In this document: positions 8,862-17,529 of the stretch, one piece after another
How the letters are laid out: each line of letters begins with the position of its first letter
Position numbering within the stretch: position 1 is the stretch's first letter
Assembly (NCBI GenBank): GCA_902762855.1
Contig: CACWPR010000017.1
Coordinates: 1-34,542 of the forward strand
Origin: Ruminococcus flavefaciens
GTDB lineage: Bacteria; Bacillota; Clostridia; Oscillospirales; Ruminococcaceae
DNA length: 34,542 nucleotides
Reading direction: 5' to 3'
Position numbers and translations under genes: made by a program
Notes under the pieces: generated by a model
Seen by the model: only the letters and a program-made list of their open reading frames with translations
Told to the model about the DNA's origin: nothing
The model's database searches: none

Positions 8862-9823
8862 AAATTTTTTTACCTGCATTACCCATACTGCTTGGCTTCC
8901 TGCTCGACTGTCTTATCGGTGACCCGTACAGCCTGCCGCACCCGATAAAGCTGATAGGCAGGCTTATCAGCAAACTTGAAAATGTGGTCCGGAAGCATTT
9001 TTCTGACCTCAGGAAGGGCGGTACTGTACTTGCACTGACCGTTATCATTCTTTCAGCGGCAGTTCCGCTGGGAGTGCTCATTATCTGCTATAGTATACAC
9101 ATTCTGCTCGGCCTTGCTGTCGAAACTATCCTATGCTGCTATATGCTCGCTGCAAGGTGCCTATGCAATGAGAGCATGAAGGTATGCAAGGCTGCGGAAA
9201 AAGGTGATACCGAGGCTGCGAGAGAAGCTGTTTCGATGATAGTCGGACGTGACACTGCGGTCCTTGACATCGACGGAATAGTACGTGCGGCAGTTGAAAC
9301 AGTGGCAGAGAATACCTCAGACGGTGTTACCGCTCCGCTTTTCTATATGGGACTCGGCGGCGCCGTAGGCGGATTTTTCTATAAATCTGTGAATACCATG
9401 GATTCCATGATAGGCTATACAGATGAGAGATACGCTGATATAGGAAGGTTTGCGGCTAAGCTGGACGATGTCCTGAATTATATCCCCTCCCGTCTGACCG
9501 CTGTGCTCATGGCAGTCACAGCCCCCCTTTGCGGACTTGACGGCAGAAATGCCTTCCGCATATGGAAGCGTGACAGAAGAAATCATGCAAGTCCAAACTC
9601 CGCGCAGACCGAATCTGCCTGCGCCGGAGCCTTGCACCTGAGACTTGCAGGGGACGCATGGTACTTCGGTAAGCTCCACAAAAAGCCATATATCGGGGAC
9701 GACGACCGCCGTATAGAGCCGGATGACATTAGATGTGCAAACCGCCTGATGTATGGAGCGTCGATACTTATGCTCATCCTCTCGGCCACAGCGAGATGTT
9801 TGATATTTGGAGGTATCCTATGA
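8858..9823 (+). CDS. cbiB: Adenosylcobinamide-phosphate synthase
   Basis: Membrane protein that attaches (R)-1-amino-2-propanol (phosphate) to adenosylcobyric acid. The start is set at ATG 8858 (MKIFLPALPILLGFLLDCLIGDP), overlapping the cobC stop by 4 nt; an in-frame ATG at 8822 lies inside cobC and would add a non-family leader. The resulting 321-residue protein has the signature LLDCLIGDPYSLPHPIKLIG, the block RAAVETVAENTSDGVTAPLF (about 148-167) and AGDAWYFGKLHKKPYIGD near the C-terminus. Hydrophobic segments at the N-terminus, about 55-95, and at the extreme C-terminus fit a membrane location. Confidence 0.94.
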   Translation: MKIFLPALPILLGFLLDCLIGDPYSLPHPIKLIGRLISKLENVVRKHFSDLRKGGTVLALTVIILSAAVPLGVLIICYSIHILLGLAVETILCCYMLAARCLCNESMKVCKAAEKGDTEAAREAVSMIVGRDTAVLDIDGIVRAAVETVAENTSDGVTAPLFYMGLGGAVGGFFYKSVNTMDSMIGYTDERYADIGRFAAKLDDVLNYIPSRLTAVLMAVTAPLCGLDGRNAFRIWKRDRRNHASPNSAQTESACAGALHLRLAGDAWYFGKLHKKPYIGDDDRRIEPDDIRCANRLMYGASILMLILSATARCLIFGGIL

Positions 9824-10854
9824 TACAGCAGCATGGCGGAAACATCTCACACCTTGAAAATATCCTTGATTTTTCGGCAAATATCAATCCTCTCGGAATA
9901 CCGGAGAGTGTAAAGAGAGCAGTTGAGGCAAGCGTTTCTGAGATGGACAAATATCCCGACCCGTACTGCTCTGCTCTGCGTGAAAGGCTGGCAGCATACG
10001 AAGGCATCCCGGCAGATAACATAGTCTGCGGGAACGGTGCTGACGACCTTATTTTTCGGATAGTTCACGCTTTCCGACCTGCAAGGGCCATAGTCACAGC
10101 TCCGTCATTCAGCGAATACAGCCGGGCACTTGCGGAAACGGGATGCATAACGACTGAGCATATCCTCAGTGCAGAAAGCGGCTTTGAGCTGACAGAGGGC
10201 ATTCTTTCTCAGCTTACACCTGATATTGATATATGCTTTATTTGCAGTCCGAACAATCCGACGGGCAGAACGGCTGCTCCTGACGTGCTTGAAAAAATAG
10301 CCGGGAAATGCCTTGAAAACAACATCATTCTCGTGTGCGATGAATGCTTTCTTGGCTTCGTTCAGAACGGAGAGTCGCTTAGTCTGATGAGAGCCCTTAA
10401 CGAGAACTGTGTGATACTCAAGGCTTTTACAAAGCTGTTTGCTGTGCCGGGGATAAGGCTTGGATACGTTGTATGCGGCAGCATAAGCGCTGCCGGGAGG
10501 ATAAGAAAGAGCGGTCAGTTCTGGGGAGTTTCCTCCCTTGCACAAACGGCCGGTATCGCTGCTCTCGGAGAGAAGGACTACCTCAGCAGAACTGTGAAGT
10601 ACGTCGCTAAGGAGCGTGAGCGTCTCACTGCTGAGATGCGGAGCATGGGTATCAGGGTGTTTGAGTCCTCGGCAAATTTTCTTCTGTTCAGAAGCTGTTC
10701 AGACCTTGGAGAAAGACTGCTGGACGAGGGAATACTTATCCGTGATTGCAGAAATTTTGCCGGACTTTCTCAGGGCTATTACCGTATCGCAGTACGGACC
10801 CACGAGGAAAATACGGTGTTCCTGAACGCACTCAGGAGGTGCTTGAATGGCTAA
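9820..10854 (+). CDS. cobD: Threonine-phosphate decarboxylase
   Basis: PLP enzyme making (R)-1-amino-2-propanol O-2-phosphate from L-threonine O-3-phosphate, the substrate of CbiB encoded just upstream. GGAGGT seven nucleotides before ATG 9820 and the family start IQQHGGNISHL decide the start; the earlier in-frame ATG (9733) is inside cbiB. The protein has 344 residues. Aminotransferase fold I motifs: SPNNPTGR (143-150), VCDECFLGF with Asp174, and PLP lysine Lys205 in KAFTKLFAVPGIRLGY. Histidinol-phosphate aminotransferases share this fold, but the HGGN start and the operon favour CobD. Confidence 0.94.
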   Translation: MIQQHGGNISHLENILDFSANINPLGIPESVKRAVEASVSEMDKYPDPYCSALRERLAAYEGIPADNIVCGNGADDLIFRIVHAFRPARAIVTAPSFSEYSRALAETGCITTEHILSAESGFELTEGILSQLTPDIDICFICSPNNPTGRTAAPDVLEKIAGKCLENNIILVCDECFLGFVQNGESLSLMRALNENCVILKAFTKLFAVPGIRLGYVVCGSISAAGRIRKSGQFWGVSSLAQTAGIAALGEKDYLSRTVKYVAKERERLTAEMRSMGIRVFESSANFLLFRSCSDLGERLLDEGILIRDCRNFAGLSQGYYRIAVRTHEENTVFLNALRRCLNG

Positions 10855-12316
10855 AAATATAATGCTTCAAGGGACGATGTCAAACGTCGGCAAGAGCTTC
10901 CTGACCGCTGCACTGTGCAGGATACTAAAGCAGGACGGCTGGTCTGTTGCCCCTTTCAAATCACAGAATATGGCGCTCAATTCATTTATAACACCAGACG
11001 GCCTGGAGATAGGCAGAGCCCAGGCTTTACAGGCTGAAGCTGCCGGACTTGAACCGTCAGCACTTATGAATCCGATATTATTGAAACCGACAACTGACGT
11101 AGGTTCACAGGTGATAGTCAACGGACAGGTGCTCGGAAATATGAAGGCATCTGAATATTTCTGCCGCAAAAAAGAGCTTGTACCTGACATAAAAAAAGCC
11201 TATGATACGCTATCCAGTCAGCACGATATTATCGTTATAGAAGGCGCCGGAAGTCCTGTGGAGCTCAACCTGAAAAAGGATGACATTGTTAATATGGGCC
11301 TTGCAGAGCTGGTGAGCTCGCCGGTACTGCTTGTGGGAGACATTGACCGGGGCGGAGTTTTTGCACAGCTCATCGGAACTCTTGAACTGCTCGAAAAACG
11401 TGAGCGTGATATGGTCAAGGGGCTCGTTGTCAATAAATTCCGTGGTGATATATCACTTTTCAGTGACGGTATCGGCATTCTTGAGGAGCGTTCGCACAAG
11501 AAGGTCGCAGGAGTCGTTCCGCACATAAGCTGCGACGTTGAGGATGAGGACAGCCTGTCCGAAAAGCTGACAGAAAAGGATTTCGGAGGGATAATAGACA
11601 TTGCTGTAATACGTCTGCCAAAAATATCCAACTTCACTGACCTTGACGTTCTGCGTCAGTATGAGGGCGTTTCGGTGCGTTATGTTTCAAGAGCCGGAGA
11701 CCTTGGCATTCCTGATCTGGTGCTGATCCCCGGAACAAAAAGTACTGTCTCTGATATGCAGTGGCTCAGCGAGAGCGGACTTGCTGATGCAATAAAGCTA
11801 TGCTTCAAACGTGGTATTCCGGTATTCGGTATCTGCGGAGGCTATCAGATAATGGGCAGGAACATTACCGACCCGCTTGGGAGCGAGTGCGGTGGAAGTA
11901 TAAGCGGCCTTGGTCTGCTTGACTGCGGGACAATATTTGGAAGCGAAAAGAAGCAGACTCAGGTAACAGGCAGATTCGGCAGTGTCACTGGCTTTTTCTC
12001 ATGCCTTTCCGGTGCGGAGTTCTACGGCTATGAGGTCCACATGGGAGAAACTGAAGCTGCCGGTCCTGCACTTACTGACTGCGGAGGAACTTTTAATGGA
12101 AACGCTGCCGGGTGCTATGTTCACGGCATATTTGACAGCGCCGACGTATCTGGCAGGCTTGTAAAAGCGCTCTATCAGCGCCGTGGCCTGACATACAGCG
12201 GAGACATTACTGACAGGCGGAGATACAGGGATGCCCAGCTCGACCTGCTTGCCGAAAATGTAAGAAAGGCTCTTGATATGGAGCTTATTTACCGTATCAT
12301 CGAGGAGGGTGTATGA
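10847..12316 (+). CDS. cbiP/cobQ: Cobyric acid synthase
   Basis: Catalyses four glutamine-dependent amidations of adenosylcobyrinate a,c-diamide. The 489-residue protein has the ATPase loop LQGTMSNVGKSFLTAAL (7-23), FKSQNMALNSF, VIEGAGSPVELNL (130-142) and LVGDIDRGGVFA. The C-terminal amidotransferase domain has LIPGTKSTVSDMQWL (293-307), nucleophile Cys330 in VFGICGGYQIMG, and the histidine blocks GYEVHMGET and GCYVHGIFD. It is full length. It overlaps cobD by 8 nt and cbiC by 4 nt. Confidence 0.96.
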   Translation: MAKNIMLQGTMSNVGKSFLTAALCRILKQDGWSVAPFKSQNMALNSFITPDGLEIGRAQALQAEAAGLEPSALMNPILLKPTTDVGSQVIVNGQVLGNMKASEYFCRKKELVPDIKKAYDTLSSQHDIIVIEGAGSPVELNLKKDDIVNMGLAELVSSPVLLVGDIDRGGVFAQLIGTLELLEKRERDMVKGLVVNKFRGDISLFSDGIGILEERSHKKVAGVVPHISCDVEDEDSLSEKLTEKDFGGIIDIAVIRLPKISNFTDLDVLRQYEGVSVRYVSRAGDLGIPDLVLIPGTKSTVSDMQWLSESGLADAIKLCFKRGIPVFGICGGYQIMGRNITDPLGSECGGSISGLGLLDCGTIFGSEKKQTQVTGRFGSVTGFFSCLSGAEFYGYEVHMGETEAAGPALTDCGGTFNGNAAGCYVHGIFDSADVSGRLVKALYQRRGLTYSGDITDRRRYRDAQLDLLAENVRKALDMELIYRIIEEGV

Positions 12317-12954
12317 ACTTAGAATATGTACTTCCAAAGGACATCGAAAAACGCAGCTTTGAGATAATAGAGAGTGAGCTTGAAGCAGATATACCTGAAA
12401 ATATAAAGCCTGTGGTCATCCGTGCCATACACACTACTGCCGATTTTGATTATGCCCAAAATCTTTATTTCTCTGAAAATGTCATAGACAAGGCTCTTGA
12501 AACTCTCGGAAGAGGGGCTGTTATCGTCACGGATACGAATATGGCAAAAGCAGGCATCAACAAAGCTGCACTTGCACGTCACGGCTGCGAGTGCGTGTGT
12601 TTTATGGCAGATGATGATGTTGCAGATAAGGCAAGGCTCGACGGTACCACGAGAGCGGCTGCGTCCGTGGACAAGGCTGCCAGACTCGGCAGACCTGTGG
12701 TCTATGCTGTGGGGAATGCACCTACTGCCCTTGTCCGGCTGTGTGAACATATATCTGCCGGAGACTTCATTCCGGAGGTCGTCATAGGTGCTCCAGTAGG
12801 ATTCGTAAATGTTGTGCAGTCAAAGGAAATGCTCATATCCTCAGGAGTCTCCTGCATCGCTGCAAGAGGAAGAAAGGGCGGCAGCACTGTTGCGGCTGCC
12901 ATATGCAATGCTCTGCTGTATATGCTTGACGACAAAAAAGGACAACAAAAGTGA
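12313..12954 (+). CDS. cbiC/cobH: Cobalt-precorrin-8 methylmutase
   Basis: Moves the C11 methyl to C12 to give cobyrinate. The 213-residue protein has the catalytic histidine His40 in VVIRAIHTTADFDYA (34-48), TDTNMAKAGINKAAL, and the C-terminal family block GAPVGFVNVVQSKEML followed by ARGRKGGSTVAAAICNALLY. It is the last gene of the overlapping run. The next 60 bp hold no convincing intrinsic terminator, so some transcription may continue into the riboswitch-controlled operon. Confidence 0.95.
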   Translation: MNLEYVLPKDIEKRSFEIIESELEADIPENIKPVVIRAIHTTADFDYAQNLYFSENVIDKALETLGRGAVIVTDTNMAKAGINKAALARHGCECVCFMADDDVADKARLDGTTRAAASVDKAARLGRPVVYAVGNAPTALVRLCEHISAGDFIPEVVIGAPVGFVNVVQSKEMLISSGVSCIAARGRKGGSTVAAAICNALLYMLDDKKGQQK

Positions 12955-12992
12955 AAGCAGATTGTAGTGAACGTATAAATTGTTCTTAATGC

Positions 12993-13021
12993 TTGCATTT
13001 TATAAAGTGTTCTGATATAAT
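12993..13021 (+). promoter_or_regulatory. Promoter of the riboswitch/uptake operon
   Basis: TTGCAT (12993-12998) and TATAAT (13016-13021) are separated by exactly 17 bp. Transcription would begin near 13028, some 25 bp before the riboswitch. A short palindrome GTTCATGAAC (13029-13038) sits at the predicted start site and could be an additional operator, though nothing else supports that. Confidence 0.7.
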
Positions 13022-13049
13022 ATTTTATGTTCATGAACAATAATTTAAT

Positions 13050-13230
13050 AAAGCAAACGGTGCCTCCTATGCCTTAGCGGGTATGCAGGAGGGTAAAAGG
13101 GAAGCAGGTGAAGCTCCTGCACGATCTCGTCACTGTAATTGCGGAGCAGTATACGATAATGTCACTGAGCGATCGGGAAGGCGGTATACTGTTATGATGC
13201 ATAAGTCAGGAAACCTGCCGTTTTGTTGGT
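13050..13230 (+). ncRNA. Cobalamin (B12) riboswitch
   Basis: Adenosylcobalamin-type aptamer in the leader of the uptake operon. Conserved segments appear in order: GGTGCC (13059-13064); the B12-box-like GGGAAGCAGGTGAA (13099-13112); CGTCACTGTAA (13128-13138); and AGTCAGGAAACCTGCC (13204-13219). A P1 helix can close the domain by pairing CAAACGG (13054-13060) with CCGTTTTG (13218-13225), one bulge. An internal arm pairs AGTATAC (13148-13154) with GTATACT (13184-13190). With the downstream terminator, this suggests transcriptional control: ligand-bound RNA is expected to stop expression of the operon. Boundaries are approximate. Confidence 0.95.
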
Positions 13231-13305
13231 ACATGACCGAAAGGTCAAGGTCACGAGGTATTGATCGTACTGTTTTCAGGCTCTTGAGAAAAGGGTCTGT
13301 TTGCA

Positions 13306-13337
13306 ATGCCTTCTGCCTTTGCAGAGGGTATTTTTTT
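13306..13337 (+). terminator. Intrinsic terminator of the riboswitch (attenuator)
   Basis: An 11-bp stem (13306-13316 with 13321-13331, two G-U pairs) closes a CTTT loop and is followed by seven T residues (13331-13337). It lies about 80 bp after the aptamer and 34 bp before the cbiK start, the expected place for a riboswitch expression platform. Which segment serves as antiterminator was not resolved. Confidence 0.82.
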
Positions 13338-13370
13338 GCGACCATGCCTTTCTCAGAAAGGAATATAATC

Positions 13371-14399
13371 ATGAAAAAAACAATCGCACTTCTTTTAGGA
13401 CTTAGCTGCATCACTGCTGCATTCACTTCCTGCGGAGACAGCTCATCTGACAGCTCATCTGAAACATCATCTTCCGCAGCAGAGGCTGTACAGGAAGCTG
13501 ACACAACTGAGGCCGATACAGAGGCAGCAGAGCCTGAGGAAGAAGAGGACGAGGAGAATTACGACACAGGTGACGCTTCTCTGGATAATATCCGCAATCA
13601 GGACGATATAGGCGAAAATGAGCTGCTCGTTATCAGCTTCGGTACGAGCTTCAACGACAGCCGCCGTCTGACTATCGGCGCTATAGAGAACTCACTTGAA
13701 GAAGCATTCCCTGATTTCTCTGTACGCCGTGGATTCACAGCGAATATCATCATAGACCACGTTGAGCGACGTGACGGCATACATATCGACGACATCAATG
13801 AATCACTTGAAAGAGCTGTCGATAATGGCGTAAAGAACCTTGTTATCCAGCCTACACATCTGATGAACGGTATTGAGTACAACGAGATTGTCGATATTGT
13901 TGCAGGCTATTCAGATGCGTTTGAGAAGGTCTCCTTCGGTGAGCCACTTCTTACCAGCGATGACGATTTCAAGCGTGTTGAGGACGCTATCGTTGACTGG
14001 ACAAAGGAATACGATGACGGAAAGACCGCTATCTGCTTTATGGGCCACGGTACTGAAGCGGATTCAAACAGTGTTTATGCTAAAATGCAGGACCTCCTCA
14101 CTGCTGACGGATATGAGAACTACTTCGTAGGAACTGTTGAGGCAGAGCCTTCACTGGAGGATGTTATCGCTAAGGTCAAGGCAGGCGGATACGAGAAGGT
14201 CGTACTTGAGCCCCTTATGGTAGTTGCCGGAGACCATGCAAACAATGATATGGCCGGTGACGAGGAGGACTCCTGGAAGTCTGCATTTGAGGCTGAAGGC
14301 TATGAGGTAGAGTGCATCCTCAGAGGTCTTGGTGAAAACGAGAAGATAAGAGAACTCTACGCTGAACACGCTCAGAAGGCTATTGATGCTTTAAATTAA
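13371..14399 (+). CDS. cbiK: CbiK-type sirohydrochlorin cobaltochelatase, predicted surface lipoprotein
   Basis: The family inserts Co2+ into sirohydrochlorin. The start is ATG 13371 (MKKTIALLLG), after AAAGGA; an open frame further upstream runs through the riboswitch and is not coding. A signal peptide ends in the lipobox AFTSC with Cys21, then an acidic Ser/Glu linker to about residue 80, then a complete CbiK domain: ELLVISFGTSFNDSRR (84-99), QPTHLMNGIEYNEI (160-173), FMGHGTEADSN with His226, and VVAGDHANNDMAGDEEDSW with His289. The two histidines fit the catalytic pair His145/His207 of Salmonella CbiK. The protein is therefore predicted outside the membrane, unlike the cytosolic enzyme. 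Role as chelatase, dechelatase or tetrapyrrole binder is open. Confidence 0.93.
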   Translation: MKKTIALLLGLSCITAAFTSCGDSSSDSSSETSSSAAEAVQEADTTEADTEAAEPEEEEDEENYDTGDASLDNIRNQDDIGENELLVISFGTSFNDSRRLTIGAIENSLEEAFPDFSVRRGFTANIIIDHVERRDGIHIDDINESLERAVDNGVKNLVIQPTHLMNGIEYNEIVDIVAGYSDAFEKVSFGEPLLTSDDDFKRVEDAIVDWTKEYDDGKTAICFMGHGTEADSNSVYAKMQDLLTADGYENYFVGTVEAEPSLEDVIAKVKAGGYEKVVLEPLMVVAGDHANNDMAGDEEDSWKSAFEAEGYEVECILRGLGENEKIRELYAEHAQKAIDALN

Positions 14400-14409
14400 G
14401 ATAATTCAT

Positions 14410-14434
14410 CGGGCAGTTTCAACTGCCCGGTTTT
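14410..14434 (+). terminator. Hairpin with short T tract after cbiK
   Basis: A perfect 9-bp stem CGGGCAGTT/AACTGCCCG (14410-14418 with 14421-14429) is followed by GTTTT. The T tract is short and the loop only 2 nt, so it is probably a partial terminator or an mRNA-stabilising hairpin that sets cbiK expression apart from the genes that follow. Confidence 0.6.
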
Positions 14435-14452
14435 AACATCAGAGGTATGAAT

Positions 14453-15376
14453 ATGAAAAAGACCATTATTGCAATATCGCTCCTGACTGTACTTGCACTT
14501 GCTTCATGCGGTGCAGGTGAGAATTCATCAGAACAGAGCAGCAGCCAGGCTGCGGTATCTGTATCGGATGAAGAGAACACAGAGGAAACAACTGCCGCAG
14601 AGTCCACCGAACACGCAACTGCTCCCCAGAATGAGGTGGGCTTTGATGGAATGCAGGAAATTAGTGCTGATGCACTTAATGCCGGGGACTACAGTATTTC
14701 AGTGGATTCAAGCTCGTCTATGTTCAAGATAGCTGACTGCATACTTCATGTCGGAGAGGACGGTATGACTGCCGATATTATCATAGGCAGCAAGTCCTAC
14801 GATGCCATGTTCATGGGTACTGAGGACGAGGCTAAGGCATCTGAGGGCTCCGGCCGGATTACCTATACTGAAAATGAAAGCGGACAGTCTGTGTTCACGG
14901 TGCCTGTAGAAGCTCTTGACAAGGAGATACAGTGTGCGGCTCTCAGTGCTAAAAAGCAGGAGTGGTACGGACGTACTCTTGTTTTTCGTGGGGATTCACT
15001 GCCGGATAATGCGTTCAGGGAGCTCAGGTATGCGACTGTAGATTCACTTGGATTGGAGGACGGAGAATACACTGTTGAGGTCACACTTGACGGCGGTTCG
15101 GGAAAAGCATCTGTTGCATCCCCGGCAAGACTTACAGTCGAAAACGGAAAAGCCGCTGCGGAGATAAAGTGGAGCAGCGACAAGTACGATAAAATGATAG
15201 CAGGAGATGTTGAGTATGCTCCTGAGATAACTGACGGACATTCTGTTTTTGAGATACCGGTTGAAGGCTTTGACTACAGGATGCCAGTACAGGCAGAGAC
15301 TACAGCTATGAGTGAGCCTCATATGATAGACTACACCCTCTTTTTCGATTCTGCGACTATAGAAAAATGCGAGTAA
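14453..15376 (+). CDS. Lipoprotein with two related beta-rich repeats (NEAT-like, unassigned)
   Basis: A 307-residue predicted lipoprotein. Start 14453 is preferred over 14447 because AGAGG (14441-14445) is then correctly spaced. Signal peptide with lipobox ALASC (Cys19), a Ser/Glu/Thr-rich linker to about residue 65, then two repeats: about 76-184 (LNAGDYSISVD ... VFTVPVEALDKEI ... RTLVFRGDSL) and 201-304 (LEDGEYTVEVT ... VFEIPVEGFDYRMPV ... IDYTLFFDSATI). The pattern DGxYxVxV ... YDxM ... VFxxPVExxD resembles heme-binding NEAT-type beta sandwiches, but I cannot confirm homology. It lies between cbiK and btuF and overlaps btuF by 10 nt, so a role in capturing a corrinoid or other tetrapyrrole at the surface is inferred. 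Confidence 0.85.
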   Translation: MKKTIIAISLLTVLALASCGAGENSSEQSSSQAAVSVSDEENTEETTAAESTEHATAPQNEVGFDGMQEISADALNAGDYSISVDSSSSMFKIADCILHVGEDGMTADIIIGSKSYDAMFMGTEDEAKASEGSGRITYTENESGQSVFTVPVEALDKEIQCAALSAKKQEWYGRTLVFRGDSLPDNAFRELRYATVDSLGLEDGEYTVEVTLDGGSGKASVASPARLTVENGKAAAEIKWSSDKYDKMIAGDVEYAPEITDGHSVFEIPVEGFDYRMPVQAETTAMSEPHMIDYTLFFDSATIEKCE

Positions 15377-16497
15377 AAGGACTGCTTTCATTCACTTCGG
15401 CTGCCGTGATTTTTCTCCTGACTGGCTGCGGAGAGAAAATAGACACCGCCACCCCTGACATTACCGGCAGCATGGAGCTGGAATACGCTGAGCAGTTCAG
15501 CGTTGACTATTGTGCAGACGGCTGCTCTGTGGTAACTATCGGTGATGACAAGTTCATCGTTGTTCCGGATGGTGTTGATGTTCCGGACGATACTGAGGGA
15601 ATGACTGTGATACAGCAGCCATTGACTGATATATACGTTGCCGCAAGCTCGGCTATGGACCTCTTCGATGCTGCAGGGGGACTTGATACAGTTACTATGA
15701 CTTCAACATCTGCTGAAAGCTGGAGCCTTCCGGACATCCGCAGTGCCGTCAGTTCAGGCGAGATAGATTTTATCGGCAAGTACAGCTCTCCGGACTATGA
15801 AGCTCTCGTTTCGCAAAAATGCAGCCTTGCAGTGGAATCCACAATGATATACCACGCTCCGAAGGTCAAGGAACAGATAGAAGCACTGGGGATACCTGTC
15901 CTCGTTGAGCGGTCAAGCTATGAGACCCACCCGCTCGGACGAATGGAATGGATAAAGCTCTACGGGCTCCTGCTGGGGGACCCAGGCTCGGCTGAGGAGT
16001 TTTTCAACGAAAAGACCAAGGCATTTGAGGAGCTCTCAGGTACGGATATTCCTGATGATGAACGGAAAACTGCGGCATTTTTCTATATCACCTCCAGCGG
16101 CTATGCAAGTGTACGCAAGCCGGGGGACTATGTCTCAAAAATGATAGAGCTTGCAGGCGGACGCTATATTTTCACTGCAAGTGACCTGGACGTGGACGAA
16201 AATGCGCTTTCGACAATGAATATCCAGCTCGAAACATTCTGCGACATTGCACGGGATGCTGATGTCCTCATATATAACAGCACTATCGACGGAGAGCTTG
16301 ATACTATCAGCCAGCTCGTTGAAAAATGCGGCATCCTCGCTGATTTCAAAGCCGTGAAAAACGGAGATGTATGGTGTGCAGGACAGAATATGTTCCAGCA
16401 GACCACAGGTGAGGCCGATATGATATGCGACCTGAATGCTGTTTTCAGCGGCAATGCTGACTCAGAAGAACTGACCTTCCTCCACCGGCTTCAATGA
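15367..16497 (+). CDS. btuF: ABC transporter substrate-binding lipoprotein, BtuF family
   Basis: Surface receptor for a cobalamin/heme/siderophore-type importer. The 376-residue protein has a signal peptide with lipobox LLTGC (Cys21). The two-lobe periplasmic-binding fold is visible from VIQQPLTDIYVAASSAMDLFD (about 79-99), DFIGKYSSPDYEALVSQKC, and the linker/second lobe IPVLVERSSYETHPLGRMEWIKLYGLLLG. The C-terminus has KNGDVWCAGQNMFQQTTG. Preference for B12 over heme cannot be read from the sequence; the upstream B12 riboswitch makes a corrinoid the likely ligand. Its start lies within the last codons of the preceding gene. Confidence 0.9.
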   Translation: MRVKGLLSFTSAAVIFLLTGCGEKIDTATPDITGSMELEYAEQFSVDYCADGCSVVTIGDDKFIVVPDGVDVPDDTEGMTVIQQPLTDIYVAASSAMDLFDAAGGLDTVTMTSTSAESWSLPDIRSAVSSGEIDFIGKYSSPDYEALVSQKCSLAVESTMIYHAPKVKEQIEALGIPVLVERSSYETHPLGRMEWIKLYGLLLGDPGSAEEFFNEKTKAFEELSGTDIPDDERKTAAFFYITSSGYASVRKPGDYVSKMIELAGGRYIFTASDLDVDENALSTMNIQLETFCDIARDADVLIYNSTIDGELDTISQLVEKCGILADFKAVKNGDVWCAGQNMFQQTTGEADMICDLNAVFSGNADSEELTFLHRLQ

Positions 16498-16506
16498 GGT
16501 GCCTAT

Positions 16507-17529
16507 ATGAAAAAAAACAGAGCAATACGCTGGACGCTCGGCATGACTGTCCTTATTATACTTACAGCGGTATTTTTCCTGCTTGAGATAGCCGGCGGCA
16601 CGGCAGACCTCTCTTTGGGTGAAGTGCTCCGTGCTCTTACAGACGACGAAGCTACAGCGGCACATATCATTGTTATGAATATACGGCTTCCCCGTGCTAT
16701 AGCGGCCGCTCTGCTTGGCGGAGCACTGGCAGTTTCCGGATTTCTCCTTCAGACTTTTTTCAATAATCCTATCGCCGGACCCTATGTATTAGGCATCTCA
16801 TCAGGTGCAAAGCTGACTGTCGCACTTGCTATGATGTTCACCATGCGGCAGCATATACTGCTTAGGTCAGGAGAGCTGGTCGGAGCCGCCTTTGCCGGCT
16901 CGCTTCTGTCCATGGGACTCATCCTTCTTCTTTCAGGAAGGGTAAAGAATATGTCACAGCTCATAATAGCAGGTGTTATGATAGGCTACATCTGCTCCGC
17001 TGCCACTGAGCTTGCAGTTACTTTTGCAGATGATGCGAACATCGTGAACCTCCACAATTGGTCAATGGGCAGCTTTTCAGGGATAAGCATGGATAAGATA
17101 CCTGTCATCGCTGTGACGATAGCTTTAGCCGTGACCGCTGCATTCCTGCTTTCAAAGCCTATGGGAGCCTATCAGCTCGGTGAGAGCTATGCTATGAATC
17201 TTGGAGTGGATATAAAGCTGCTGAAGCTGGCGATAATCATTCTTTCAAGCATCCTCTCTGCCTGTGTGACAGCTTTTGCCGGACCGGTCTCATTTGTGGG
17301 AGTAGCTGTCCCGCATCTTGTGAAGAGCATATTCGGCACTGCTAAGCCGCTCATCGTAATACCTGCTTCATTTGTCGGCGGAGCGGCATTCTGCCTTGCC
17401 TGTGACCTTATCGCACGGACGCTTTTTGCTCCGGTAGAGCTGAGTATCAGCACTATAACTGCTGTTTTCGGAGCACCCATAGTGGTCGCAGCAATGCTCA
17501 GCCGGCATACAAAGAAAAGAGGTGCATGA
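16507..17529 (+). CDS. btuC: ABC transporter permease, BtuC/FecCD family
   Basis: Membrane channel subunit of the importer. The 340-residue protein has about ten hydrophobic segments. Family motifs include IRLPRAIAAALLGGALAVSG (about 59-78), LQTFFNNPIAGPYVLGISSGA (82-102), and the cytoplasmic coupling region CVTAFAGPVSFVGVAVPHLVK (about 257-277) that contacts the ATPase. It is preceded by GAGGTG 6 nt before the start and abuts the ATPase gene with no spacer. Confidence 0.95.
   Translation: MKKNRAIRWTLGMTVLIILTAVFFLLEIAGGTADLSLGEVLRALTDDEATAAHIIVMNIRLPRAIAAALLGGALAVSGFLLQTFFNNPIAGPYVLGISSGAKLTVALAMMFTMRQHILLRSGELVGAAFAGSLLSMGLILLLSGRVKNMSQLIIAGVMIGYICSAATELAVTFADDANIVNLHNWSMGSFSGISMDKIPVIAVTIALAVTAAFLLSKPMGAYQLGESYAMNLGVDIKLLKLAIIILSSILSACVTAFAGPVSFVGVAVPHLVKSIFGTAKPLIVIPASFVGGAAFCLACDLIARTLFAPVELSISTITAVFGAPIVVAAMLSRHTKKRGA

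Noticed and set aside
13083..13370. In-frame upstream extension of cbiK
   Set aside because: It would translate the riboswitch and terminator; the signal peptide starting at 13371 and the ribosome site before it set the true start.
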